The notes under the pieces were generated by a model, which saw only the letters and a program-made list of their open reading frames with translations, was not told where the DNA came from and searched no databases. A stretch of DNA of 5,261 bases, taken from the NCBI GenBank assembly GCA_023393485.1, contig JAEWLD010000066.1, positions 1 through 5,261 of the forward strand, in the 5' to 3' direction. This DNA comes from Bacteroidota bacterium. Its GTDB lineage: Bacteria > Bacteroidota > Bacteroidia > Flavobacteriales > Flavobacteriaceae. A program made the translations under genes and the position numbers. Below, in pieces: positions 1 through 4,761 of the stretch (position 1 is the stretch's first letter; each line of letters starts with the position of its first letter).

Positions 1-119
1 GTCATATGCTTGGAACCAGGATTGGCGCCAGTCTGGTCACCAGTCTGATCTTCGCACCATTTTACATATTTATTTATTTTTACAATCGGGCAGCCTTGAA
101 AAGGGCGCTCACCAAATGA
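1..119 (+). CDS. C-terminal end of an integral membrane protein, possibly LptF/LptG permease family (partial)
   Basis: Reading from base 3, 38 codons are open to a TGA at 117-119. The start lies before the window. The visible tail has one hydrophobic helix (about residues 7-27 of the fragment, rich in Ile, Phe, Leu and Tyr) and then a basic end ([11 protein letters not shown]), as in a membrane protein that finishes with a cytoplasmic positive tail. The pattern of a G-x-x-I-G-A turn, a helix and an internal 'AP' resembles the last helix of Bacteroidota LptF/LptG permeases, which move lipopolysaccharide out of the inner membrane. From memory, such a permease often precedes the ribB-type gene in flavobacteria. 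Its stop overlaps the next ATG by four bases (ATGA), which argues for a shared operon and coupled translation. That it is coding is fairly secure. The family name is an inference from 38 residues. Confidence 0.6.
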   Translation, partial: HMLGTRIGASLVTSLIFAPFYIFIYFYNRAALKRALTK

Positions 120-1249
120 TTATGTCGGAAATCCGTTTGAATACCATTGAGGAAGCCATTGAGGACATTCGCCAAGGCAAAGTGATTATCGTGGTCGATG
201 ATGAAGACCGGGAAAATGAAGGCGATTTCCTTGCAGCCGCAGAAAAAGTAACTCCCGAAATGATCAATTTCATGGCGACGCACGGCCGCGGCTTGATTTG
301 CGCACCGCTGACGGAAAAACGCTGTAAGGAACTCGGGCTCAATGCGATGGTCCATATCAATACCGATCATATGGAAACGGCGTTTACGGTTTCAGTAGAT
401 TTGCGCGGCAATGGCGTAACGACCGGCATTTCAGCGGCCGATAGGGCGAAAACGGTTTTGTCGCTGGTAGATGAGAACACAAAATCCCACGATTTGGCGC
501 GCCCCGGACATATTTTCCCGTTGATTGCCAAACAAGGCGGTGTTTTGCGCCGGACCGGCCATACAGAGGCCGCAATTGATTTTGCACGGCTCGCCGGATT
601 CAAACCCGCCGGAGTCATCGTGGAAATCATGAACGAAGACGGCAGTATGGCGCGCCTGCCGGAACTGGCTGAAGTTGCAAGAAAATTCGACCTCAAGCTT
701 GTATCGATCGAAGACCTAGTGGCCTACCGGATGCAGCACGACAGCCTGATTGTCAAAAAAGAGGATTTTGACATCGAAACGCGGTTCGGGTCTTTCAGGT
801 TGCGCGCCTATCAGCAAACAACGAATAAACACATTCATATCGCACTTACCAAAGGAACATGGAATATTGGCGACGCGGTTCTGACGCGCATCAATTCAAC
901 GGCCGTCAATAACGACATTCTCGGCACGCTCACCAATGATGTCGACAAAAAACTCGACGATATGTTCAGCCTGATCAATGACCAGGGTTCAGGTGCCGTG
1001 ATTTTTATCAATCAGGAATTGCAGCCCGGCGACTTGCTGACGCGCATCGGCGAATTGAAGGAATTGCAAGGCCAGAATATCTACAAAGCGCCGCAAATCA
1101 AAATGGACCTGAAAGATTTTGGCATCGGTGCGCAAATCCTGCACGATCTCGATATCTCTAAAATCAGGTTGATTTCAAACAGCGAGCACGGCAAGCGCGT
1201 CGGGATGATAGGCTACGGGCTTGAAATCACCGAACATGTCAACTACTAA
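116..1249 (+). CDS. ribB: 3,4-dihydroxy-2-butanone-4-phosphate synthase with degenerate GTP cyclohydrolase II-like domain (RibBX-type)
   Basis: This 377-residue cytoplasmic enzyme of riboflavin biosynthesis converts ribulose 5-phosphate to 3,4-dihydroxy-2-butanone 4-phosphate plus formate. The RibB domain (about residues 4-205) is intact. It has the acidic metal/substrate loop [10 protein letters not shown] (28-37), [11 protein letters not shown] (55-65, with Cys62), the RPGHIFPL loop (129-136) and [16 protein letters not shown] (141-156) with the metal-binding His149. Residues about 220-377 follow the GTP cyclohydrolase II fold (end motif DFGIGAQIL, then [10 protein letters not shown]), but the domain contains no cysteine at all. 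The zinc site C-x10-C-x-C is therefore gone, and the QEGR-type catalytic loop reads QELQPGD (300-306). Only the RibB activity is expected. The layout matches the RibBX variant described in Proteobacteria, and a separate RibA should be encoded elsewhere. The start at 116 is chosen for the ATGA overlap with the upstream gene. ATG at 122 is an equally good alternative, and no strong Shine-Dalgarno site decides between them. Confidence 0.93.
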   Translation: MIMSEIRLNTIEEAIEDIRQGKVIIVVDDEDRENEGDFLAAAEKVTPEMINFMATHGRGLICAPLTEKRCKELGLNAMVHINTDHMETAFTVSVDLRGNGVTTGISAADRAKTVLSLVDENTKSHDLARPGHIFPLIAKQGGVLRRTGHTEAAIDFARLAGFKPAGVIVEIMNEDGSMARLPELAEVARKFDLKLVSIEDLVAYRMQHDSLIVKKEDFDIETRFGSFRLRAYQQTTNKHIHIALTKGTWNIGDAVLTRINSTAVNNDILGTLTNDVDKKLDDMFSLINDQGSGAVIFINQELQPGDLLTRIGELKELQGQNIYKAPQIKMDLKDFGIGAQILHDLDISKIRLISNSEHGKRVGMIGYGLEITEHVNY

Positions 1250-1280
1250 GTATTTTTTTACATAGAAGATTTTTGCAGAG

Positions 1281-1302
1281 ACATGATTTCAGTCATGTTT
1301 TT
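1281..1302 (+). terminator. weak hairpin plus T-run after ribB
   Basis: A 6-bp perfect stem (ACATGA at 1281-1286, TCATGT at 1293-1298) encloses a 6-base loop and runs into a short T-run ending at 1302. It lies 31 bases past the ribB stop and before the next gene, so it may attenuate or end ribB transcription. The stem is short and AT-rich and the T-run is broken by CC, so read-through into the next gene is likely. Confidence 0.35.
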
Positions 1303-1318
1303 CCTAAAAGTGTTGCGG

Positions 1319-1350
1319 TAATTTTACATCAGAAATTAAAACACTGATGT
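1319..1350 (+). promoter_or_regulatory. possible promoter -7 box overlapping a 7-bp inverted repeat
   Basis: TAATTTTA at 1319-1326 differs from the Bacteroidota -7 consensus TAnnTTTG only in its last base. Its final A begins a perfect inverted repeat, ACATCAG (1326-1332) and CTGATGT (1344-1350), separated by 11 AT-rich bases and ending one base before the ATG at 1352. A transcription start would fall near 1333, inside the dyad. It could be an operator or an mRNA hairpin beside the start codon. No clear -33 box is visible, so the promoter part is tentative. The inverted repeat itself is certain. Confidence 0.35.
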
Positions 1351-1351
1351 C

Positions 1352-1636
1352 ATGAGCACTTATGAAAAATACTTCGGGGAATTTGAAAGAATGTTTTTTG
1401 CCAACTGCGCCGTAACCGTATTGGTGCAAAGCTGTGTAGGCGGAATTGCGGCGATGGCCATTTTAATGAATGGTACCGGGCTTGTCCAGATGCTGCAACT
1501 GTTTGCAGTGGTTATCCTAAGCATTGGATTCAACGGAACAGTGCTTTCTACCCAAAAGCCTAAAATAGTTTATAACGCCTTCCTTCTGGCCGTAACGGTT
1601 AATTTAATATTAGCCGTCATTAACTTTGCGCTATAA
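1352..1636 (+). CDS. small hypothetical membrane protein, three predicted helices
   Basis: The protein has 94 residues. A short, charged, aromatic N-terminus (YEKYFGEFERMFF) is followed by three hydrophobic segments at about residues 15-39, 44-65 and 72-94. A short NGTG loop and a TQKPK basic loop separate them, and the protein ends within the last helix. There is no cleavable signal peptide and no catalytic motif. Cys19 and Cys28 lie in helix 1. I place it in no named family, though small membrane proteins of this kind are common in flavobacteria. It follows ribB by 102 bases in the same direction and has its own possible promoter and a strong terminator, so it may be monocistronic. ATG at 1352 is chosen as the first in-frame ATG with a coherent N-terminus. 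ATG at 1391 (residue 14) would cut into helix 1. Function unknown. Confidence 0.8.
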   Translation: MSTYEKYFGEFERMFFANCAVTVLVQSCVGGIAAMAILMNGTGLVQMLQLFAVVILSIGFNGTVLSTQKPKIVYNAFLLAVTVNLILAVINFAL

Positions 1637-1658
1637 TGATTTAGTTTGGTTGTCTAAT

Positions 1659-1687
1659 AAATGCCTGGCCAGTCCGGGCATTTTTTT
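1659..1687 (+). terminator. rho-independent terminator after the small membrane protein gene
   Basis: A 9-bp stem has left arm AATGCCTGG (1660-1668) and right arm CCGGGCATT (1674-1682), with one T-G wobble. The loop is CCAGT, and seven T residues run from 1681 to 1687. It starts 23 bases after the stop at 1636 and is a canonical intrinsic terminator for the plus strand. Confidence 0.85.
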
Positions 1688-1833
1688 GTGCTGCTTAATT
1701 CATATATCCACTCCCTAAGTCGGAACAGCCAAATCAAAATAGCCGGGATTGGTTCACTAGGAATGCGATTACCGGCGCGATCCCAAAGTGAGAACCGTGC
1801 AAAAATGCGCTCATTCTTTAGTCGTGGCGCAAT

Positions 1834-1923
1834 TGAGGGATTATTTGTATGATCGGAAAAGAGAATCTGCGACGAAAATCCGCTTGAGAAATTTATTTAA
1901 TTTCGAGGGATTACTTGCGTGAT
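1834..1923. repeat. degenerate direct repeat, two copies with 70-bp period
   Basis: TGAGGGATTATTTGTATGAT (1834-1853) and CGAGGGATTACTTGCGTGAT (1904-1923) match at 16 of 20 positions, and all four differences are transitions. Weaker similarity continues downstream of each copy: a GAAAAGAG/GAAGAAG stretch, then ACGAAAA followed by CG, with a two-base offset. The period of 70 is not a multiple of three, which argues against a coding repeat. The second copy leads directly into the hairpin at 1956-1980. Confidence 0.5.
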
Positions 1924-1946
1924 ACCTGAAGAAGTACCTGGTAACG

Positions 1947-1980
1947 AAAAAACGTGCGCCCTGAGGCGCTTCTTTTTTTT
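1947..1980. terminator. terminator-like hairpin with A-run and T-run, no gene on its left
   Basis: A 5-bp GC stem (GCGCC 1956-1960, GGCGC 1965-1969) has a CTGA loop and is followed on the plus strand by TTC and eight T residues (1973-1980). Six A residues (1947-1952) on the other side can pair with the T-run, so it could work in both directions. On the minus strand it may be a backup for the tRNA-Ser transcript. On the plus strand it would end a transcript that contains no visible gene. Confidence 0.6.
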
Positions 1981-2025
1981 GTTTCAGTTTGCCTAGGAAA
2001 GCAGGCCTTTCGACGCTCGTCAAAC

Positions 2026-2058
2026 AAAAAAACCGATTGGTAACACCAATCGGTTTTT
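2026..2058 (-). terminator. rho-independent terminator of tRNA-Ser (bidirectional)
   Basis: A 13-bp perfect stem is formed by 2028-2040 (AAAAACCGATTGG) and 2046-2058, with a TAACA loop. Read on the minus strand, the stem ends in a run of seven T (complement of 2026-2032). It begins six bases past the tRNA 3' end and is the obvious transcription stop for that gene. The T-run on the plus strand makes it symmetric. Confidence 0.88.
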
Positions 2059-2063
2059 CTTCG

Positions 2064-2148
2064 CGGAGGAAGAGGGATTCGAACCCCCGGACCTGTTACA
2101 GTCAACAGTTTTCAAGACTGCCGCAATCGACCACTCTGCCATTCCTCC
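2064..2148 (-). tRNA. tRNA-Ser (anticodon TGA)
   Basis: This is an 85-base class II tRNA on the minus strand. The 7-bp acceptor stem pairs GGAGGAA (2148-2142) with TTCCTCC (2071-2065), and the discriminator base is G (2064), as expected for serine. The D-arm contains AGAGTGGTCGA. The anticodon loop CTTGAAA (2116-2110) has anticodon TGA at 2114-2112. A long variable arm (GACTGTAACAGGTC region) marks the serine type. The T-arm is GGGGGTTCGAATCCC. The CCA end is not encoded (the next bases are GCG), so it must be added by the nucleotidyltransferase. It reads UCA and, by wobble, other UCN serine codons. Promoter and terminator flank it closely, so it is a single-gene unit. Confidence 0.97.
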
Positions 2149-2155
2149 AATAATA

Positions 2156-2179
2156 CGCATTCTTTTTTCGCTGAATGCG
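2156..2179 (-). repeat. 7-bp inverted repeat in the tRNA-Ser 5' leader
   Basis: CGCATTC (2156-2162) and GAATGCG (2173-2179) are perfect complements around a 10-base loop containing six T. On the minus strand the hairpin lies between the expected transcription start (about 2177-2178) and the tRNA 5' end at 2148, so the precursor tRNA leader could fold. It may affect RNase P processing or promoter escape. The structure is seen in the sequence, and its role is inferred. Confidence 0.5.
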
Positions 2180-2183
2180 GTTG

Positions 2184-2214
2184 CAAATATAGCAACCTTT
2201 TTGGCGTTTCCAAA
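2184..2214 (-). promoter_or_regulatory. Bacteroidota-type promoter of tRNA-Ser
   Basis: On the minus strand, TTTG (complement of 2211-2214) is followed after exactly 19 bases by TATATTTG (complement of 2184-2191). Both match the Bacteroidota primary sigma consensus (-33 TTTG, -7 TAnnTTTG). The expected start near 2177-2178 gives a leader of about 30 bases before the tRNA. The upstream stretch (2215-2250) is AT-rich. The -7 box sits in the middle of a GGTTGC/GCAACC dyad (2179-2197). Confidence 0.85.
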
Positions 2215-2315
2215 AACTATTTCAGAAAAAAGTTGTTTATTTTATTAACGATTGAGAATCAGCGTTTGTGGTGTCGACTCCGGCCTATAAATCCGGACCG
2301 ATGTGGCGACGACAA

Positions 2316-2567
2316 TCATTCCAGCGAAAGGTTGCCGCCGTCAAGCCAAATACATTCAAACTTGTCTTTGACGAACTTTGAAATATAATCACTCAATCCT
2401 TTTCCTTTGGCTGCGAGACGTTTCATGATTTCGATGGGTCGCTTTCCGGCAGATTGATAGGTGTATCGGTAAATGCGCCCGCCGACGAATTTCACGTCGA
2501 TGAAATCGGCTCCGGACTTGAAACCGGTCACACCCGAATCGCTTGCCTTGTTCGGATATTGTTCCAT
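2316..2567 (-). CDS. small hypothetical protein, possibly KTSC-like
   Basis: This 83-residue, probably cytoplasmic protein has no signal peptide or membrane segment. It starts with a Tyr-Pro-Asn-Lys sequence. A beta-rich core follows, SGVTGFKSGADFIDVKF then GGRIYRYTYQSAGK (about residues 11-42), and then a helical half with RPIEIMKRLAAKGKGLSDYI (43-62). The F-x-x-G-x-x-Y-x-Y-T pattern resembles KTSC-type small domains, and I recall similar short uncharacterised proteins in many bacteria and phages. The function is unknown and the family link is tentative. ATG at 2567 is preferred because AAAAAAGG lies just upstream. The alternative start at 2585 is a TTG that adds six residues (MEIKKA). It is divergent from the hydrolase at 2632 with 64 bases between the two starts, so they may share control elements. 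No terminator is obvious downstream. Confidence 0.75.
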   Translation of the reverse strand: MEQYPNKASDSGVTGFKSGADFIDVKFVGGRIYRYTYQSAGKRPIEIMKRLAAKGKGLSDYISKFVKDKFECIWLDGGNLSLE

Positions 2568-2603
2568 GGCCTTTTTTATTTCCAATTTACGACCGTATTG
2601 GCT

Positions 2604-2611
2604 TAAATTTG
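2604..2611 (+). promoter_or_regulatory. -7 box upstream of the alpha/beta hydrolase gene
   Basis: TAAATTTG matches the Bacteroidota -7 consensus TAnnTTTG exactly. A start near 2617-2618 would leave a leader of about 14 bases before the ATG at 2632. No good -33 TTTG lies 17-23 bases upstream, so confidence is moderate. The position supports the short start at 2632 over the longer open frame. Confidence 0.45.
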
Positions 2612-2631
2612 TTATACAATTTCCAAAACAG

Positions 2632-3315
2632 ATGACACACTTGCTGCTATTGCACGGTGCAATTGGTGCACAGGATCAGTTTGCCCCACTAGAAGAAAAA
2701 CTCCAAAGACGATTTATTGTCCATTCGCTGAATTTCTCCGGCCATGGTGGAGCGCCGCATTATGGTGATTTTTCGATTGCGGGTTTTGCAGGCGATGTGC
2801 TGCGGTATTTATCTGCGAACGACATTGCAACGATAGATATTTTTGGATATAGCATGGGCGGATATGTCGCGCTGTATCTCGCGAAGCATCATCCTGAAAA
2901 AGTAGGGAAAGTCTTTACGCTCGCCACAAAATTTGACTGGTCGCCCGAAATCGCGGCGCGCGAGATAAAAATGCTCGATGCCGATAAGATCGCAGAAAAG
3001 ATTCCTGCCTTTGCAAAACTGCTTGAAATGCGGCACCGGTCATCAGATTGGAAAGTGGTATTGAAAAAAACAGCCGATATGATGGTCGCGATGGGAAGCG
3101 ACAATCCGCTCAGACTGGACGATTTTCAGAATATTGGCCACAATGTCAGAATCGGCATCGGAGACAGGGATGCGATGGTAACTTTCGACGAAACCCTTGC
3201 AGTATACCGCGCGCTTCCCAACGCGGATTTTATAGTCCTGCCGGACACGCCGCATCCGCTTGAGAAAGTATCTTTGGATCGGCTTGCCCATGAAATCGAA
3301 ACTTTCTTTTCATAA
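2632..3315 (+). CDS. alpha/beta hydrolase, MenH-like
   Basis: This is a 227-residue cytoplasmic alpha/beta-hydrolase. It opens on the first core strand with LLLLHG and an oxyanion-loop-type HGAIG (8-12), then has NFSGHG (34-39). The nucleophile elbow is GYSMGG with Ser74, the acid is Asp180 in GIGDRDAMV, and the catalytic histidine is His208 in PDTPHPLE. Spacing and order match the fold, and all three triad residues are present. A short cap region (about 104-160) separates core strands. The layout fits small esterases and MenH/YbfF-type enzymes, but no substrate can be read from the sequence and no menaquinone genes are nearby. ATG at 2632 is chosen because homology starts there and a -7 box lies just upstream. 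The frame stays open upstream to 2473, but that part is antisense to the neighbouring gene. No Shine-Dalgarno site is visible. A hairpin starts one base after the stop. Confidence 0.9.
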   Translation: MTHLLLLHGAIGAQDQFAPLEEKLQRRFIVHSLNFSGHGGAPHYGDFSIAGFAGDVLRYLSANDIATIDIFGYSMGGYVALYLAKHHPEKVGKVFTLATKFDWSPEIAAREIKMLDADKIAEKIPAFAKLLEMRHRSSDWKVVLKKTADMMVAMGSDNPLRLDDFQNIGHNVRIGIGDRDAMVTFDETLAVYRALPNADFIVLPDTPHPLEKVSLDRLAHEIETFFS

Positions 3316-3316
3316 A

Positions 3317-3338
3317 GACACCGGCATGCGCCGGTGTC
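3317..3338. terminator. perfect 9-bp hairpin after the hydrolase gene
   Basis: GACACCGGC (3317-3325) and GCCGGTGTC (3330-3338) form a perfect GC-rich stem with an ATGC loop, starting one base after the hydrolase stop. No T-run follows on the plus strand (CTCAAAC), and only a short TTTATG follows on the minus strand. It may still slow polymerase or protect the mRNA 3' end. It is a weak match to a classical terminator. Confidence 0.5.
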
Positions 3339-3351
3339 CTCAAACTAACTA

Positions 3352-3513
3352 CTACAAATTCTGATCGATGTGTCGTAAAACGTCACGCTGCCGCCAAATC
3401 TCGGGTTGGAAACTTTCTTCGGCGCCAATATGACGCATTTTCTTTTTTTCGGGTTGATGCGTAAATAGCAGCGTGCAAAGAAGCAGCAATATGAACCTGG
3501 TTTTTTTTTCCAT
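3352..3513 (-). CDS. doubtful mini-ORF with signal-peptide-like start, possibly frameshifted
   Basis: The frame encodes 53 residues from an ATG at 3513. The start (MEKKTRFILLLLCTLLFTHQ) looks like a Sec signal peptide: a basic end, a Leu-rich core and a polar end. The remainder (from PEKKK) is charged and unremarkable. A run of nine A follows the ATG, and an A7 run occurs at the end of the signal segment. One base fewer in the A7 run would join the signal to a different C-terminal frame (VTFYDTSIRICSS), which reads more like a folded secreted peptide. It could be a small secreted protein, a pseudogene, or chance. No promoter or ribosome site was found. A frame in that other register runs from a GTG at 3632 to 3345 and overlaps it; I do not treat that as a gene. 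Confidence 0.3.
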   Translation of the reverse strand: MEKKTRFILLLLCTLLFTHQPEKKKMRHIGAEESFQPEIWRQRDVLRHIDQNL

Positions 3514-3628
3514 CTATTTGGTCGGCTGAACAGAGAATGATTCAAATGCGCAATCGCCTTAGGCAGGTTAGCCGTTTTGGCGACCATTTGAATCCATTTT
3601 AGAAATTTTAGATTGTCCGCAGCGATTC

Positions 3629-3937
3629 TCACATACTGGCGTAACGTCTTGCCGCTTCGTTGAGCACGCTTGAAAACGCGGGAATATCGTCAATGCCGCT
3701 GATCATCGTGCGCGTTTCTACTTTTCGCTCGCTGATTGTACCGATATACTTCTGTTTATTGTTGAGGTAAAGCCTGCAAATGGTACGGTGGCTGTTGTTG
3801 TCAACAATAATCGCCATATAACTCTTGGCATCGCTCAGGCTTATACGTTCGGGTTCAACGCTGCGGTAAACAAGATCCTTGATTAACCTAAACGCTTCAT
3901 ACTGCTGCTCTTGCGGAATTTCGAGATTGGTTTCCAT
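3629..3937 (-). CDS. small protein resembling C-terminal domain of flavobacterial restriction-endonuclease-like proteins
   Basis: This 102-residue soluble protein has no signal peptide. A helical start (EQQYEAFRLIKDLVYRSV) is followed by EPERISLSDAKSYMAIIVDN and then CRLYLNNKQKYIGTI (about residues 55-69). It ends with a helical DDIPAF...LNEAARRYAS segment. From memory this order matches the C-terminal region of longer flavobacterial proteins annotated as type I restriction R-like (SY-x-I-L-D-D-N then ICRL-x-x-x-x-x-KYIG). The N-terminal nuclease part is absent, so no nuclease activity is expected. It may be a stand-alone nucleic-acid-binding or accessory domain. ATG at 3937 is chosen because the upstream frame only offers a TTG at 4000 and the added residues look non-homologous. 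It lies 161 bases downstream of the response regulator stop in the same direction. Function unknown. Confidence 0.75.
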   Translation of the reverse strand: METNLEIPQEQQYEAFRLIKDLVYRSVEPERISLSDAKSYMAIIVDNNSHRTICRLYLNNKQKYIGTISERKVETRTMISGIDDIPAFSSVLNEAARRYASM

Positions 3938-4061
3938 GGTCAGGATGTTTTTTTGATTTGTTCTAATTAAATTCAAATCAAGACATTTTTGCCACGCCAA
4001 TCAATACGTATTTATACTGAATTTTGTAGGTAATTTTGCGTAATATTTTTGCCGGAACCGT

Positions 4062-4098
4062 AAATCATCGCGCCAAAAGAGTAATTTGCCGATGATTT
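4062..4098 (-). repeat. 9-bp inverted repeat directly after the response regulator stop
   Basis: AAATCATCG (4062-4070) and CGATGATTT (4090-4098) are perfectly complementary with a 19-base loop, beginning at the base next to the stop codon (4099-4101). On the minus strand the second arm ends in TTT then ACGG, so the T-run is poor. It may be a weak terminator or an mRNA 3'-end stem. The large loop makes a strong intrinsic terminator unlikely. Confidence 0.4.
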
Positions 4099-4761
4099 TC
4101 AAGCTAATTCGTCGAGTGTAATGAACTCATGGCGAAGCGCATAAAGCACGACGCCGATAAAATTCCGCGCATGGGTTTTCTCCATGATCCGGTTGCGGTG
4201 CGTATCCACAGTCCGAATGTTGATTGACAGCTTGTCGGCGATTTCGGCGCTGCTCAATTCCTGCGCTGCCATCCTGATGATATCTACTTCACGCGCGGTC
4301 AGTGACGCTACGGCTTCGACTGGCTTTGCGGGTTTTTTCTTTTCCCACAAAATTGCTTCGCGCAGCACTTTGCCAAGTTCGGTACCGAAGTAAAAACCGT
4401 TTTGGTTGAGCGTTTTGATCGCGTGTTCAAGTTGTTCCGGCGCCGAATTCTTGGTAAAATAACCGTCGGCACCGAGTTCCATGATTTTATGGATGCTTTC
4501 CTTGGTGGTCAATTGTGACACCACAAGAATCTTGACCTCGGGATAATGCTGCCGGAGTATACGGCAGGTTTCAAACCCGTTCATTTCTGGCATCTGGATA
4601 TCAAGCAAAACCAGGTCAATCGGATTCTCTTCGAGCAGATCGAGGAACGCGCGACCGTTTGGCGCTTCAATCACGACTTTGGTCTGGTCAAATGAATTGA
4701 TCAGCATTGACAGGCTCTTCCTGAACAGCTGGTGATCGTCTACAATACCTACTCTTAACAT
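4099..4761 (-). CDS. NarL/LuxR-family response regulator
   Basis: This 220-residue cytoplasmic transcription regulator is the partner of the sensor kinase encoded just upstream. The receiver domain (about 1-120) has the acidic pair Asp8-Asp9, phosphoacceptor Asp54 (LVLLDIQMPEMNG), Ser82 at the switch position and Lys104 (YFTKNS). After a linker (about 134-152) comes a LuxR-type HTH (153-214): SLTAREVDIIRMAA, then the recognition region LSSAEIADKLSINIRTVDTHR and a tail helix with KTHARNFIGVVLYAL. All residues needed for phosphorylation are present. Its ATG shares one base with the kinase stop (TAATG), which indicates an operon with coupled translation. The inverted repeat after its stop may end the transcript. 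The length is usual for the family. The signal and target genes cannot be told from this sequence. Confidence 0.95.
   Translation of the reverse strand: MLRVGIVDDHQLFRKSLSMLINSFDQTKVVIEAPNGRAFLDLLEENPIDLVLLDIQMPEMNGFETCRILRQHYPEVKILVVSQLTTKESIHKIMELGADGYFTKNSAPEQLEHAIKTLNQNGFYFGTELGKVLREAILWEKKKPAKPVEAVASLTAREVDIIRMAAQELSSAEIADKLSINIRTVDTHRNRIMEKTHARNFIGVVLYALRHEFITLDELA

Larger units (their letters stand above)
1688..2063. other. gene-poor intergenic region with degenerate repeat and terminators
   Basis: In these 376 bases I see no credible protein gene. The open frames on either strand are short, have no recognisable composition and overlap terminators or the tRNA. The region holds two related 20-base units 70 bases apart (1834-1853 and 1904-1923), a terminator-like hairpin at 1956-1980 and the tRNA-Ser terminator at 2026-2058. 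The first part (1688-1830) shows nothing beyond a 5-bp inverted repeat, TGCGC/GCGCA, around 1806-1831. No TAnnTTTG box was found on the plus strand. It could hold an unannotated small RNA or be decayed sequence. Confidence 0.5.

Noticed and set aside
1661..1852. Plus-strand open frame of 63 residues
   Set aside because: It begins inside the stem of the terminator at 1659-1687, and its sequence resembles no protein family.
1841..2105. Two minus-strand open frames of about 60 residues
   Set aside because: One runs through the tRNA-Ser gene and its terminator; the other covers terminators and non-coding repeats. Composition does not look coding.
2473..2631. N-terminal extension of the alpha/beta hydrolase frame by 53 residues
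   Set aside because: It is antisense to the small hypothetical gene, contains the likely -7 box, and the hydrolase fold begins exactly at the ATG at 2632.
3298..3422. 11-base repeat GAAACTTTCTT at 3298-3308 and 3412-3422
   Set aside because: One copy lies inside the hydrolase gene. It is short and low-complexity, with no sign of an insertion-site duplication.
3345..3632. Minus-strand frame of 95 residues from a GTG overlapping the previous stop (GTGA)
   Set aside because: The first half looks random and has no recognisable domain. Only its C-terminal end looks protein-like, and that is covered by the mini-ORF frameshift finding.
4031..4038. TAATTTTG, a perfect -7 match on the plus strand
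   Set aside because: No -33 element and no plus-strand gene follow. In AT-rich intergenic DNA this is likely chance.
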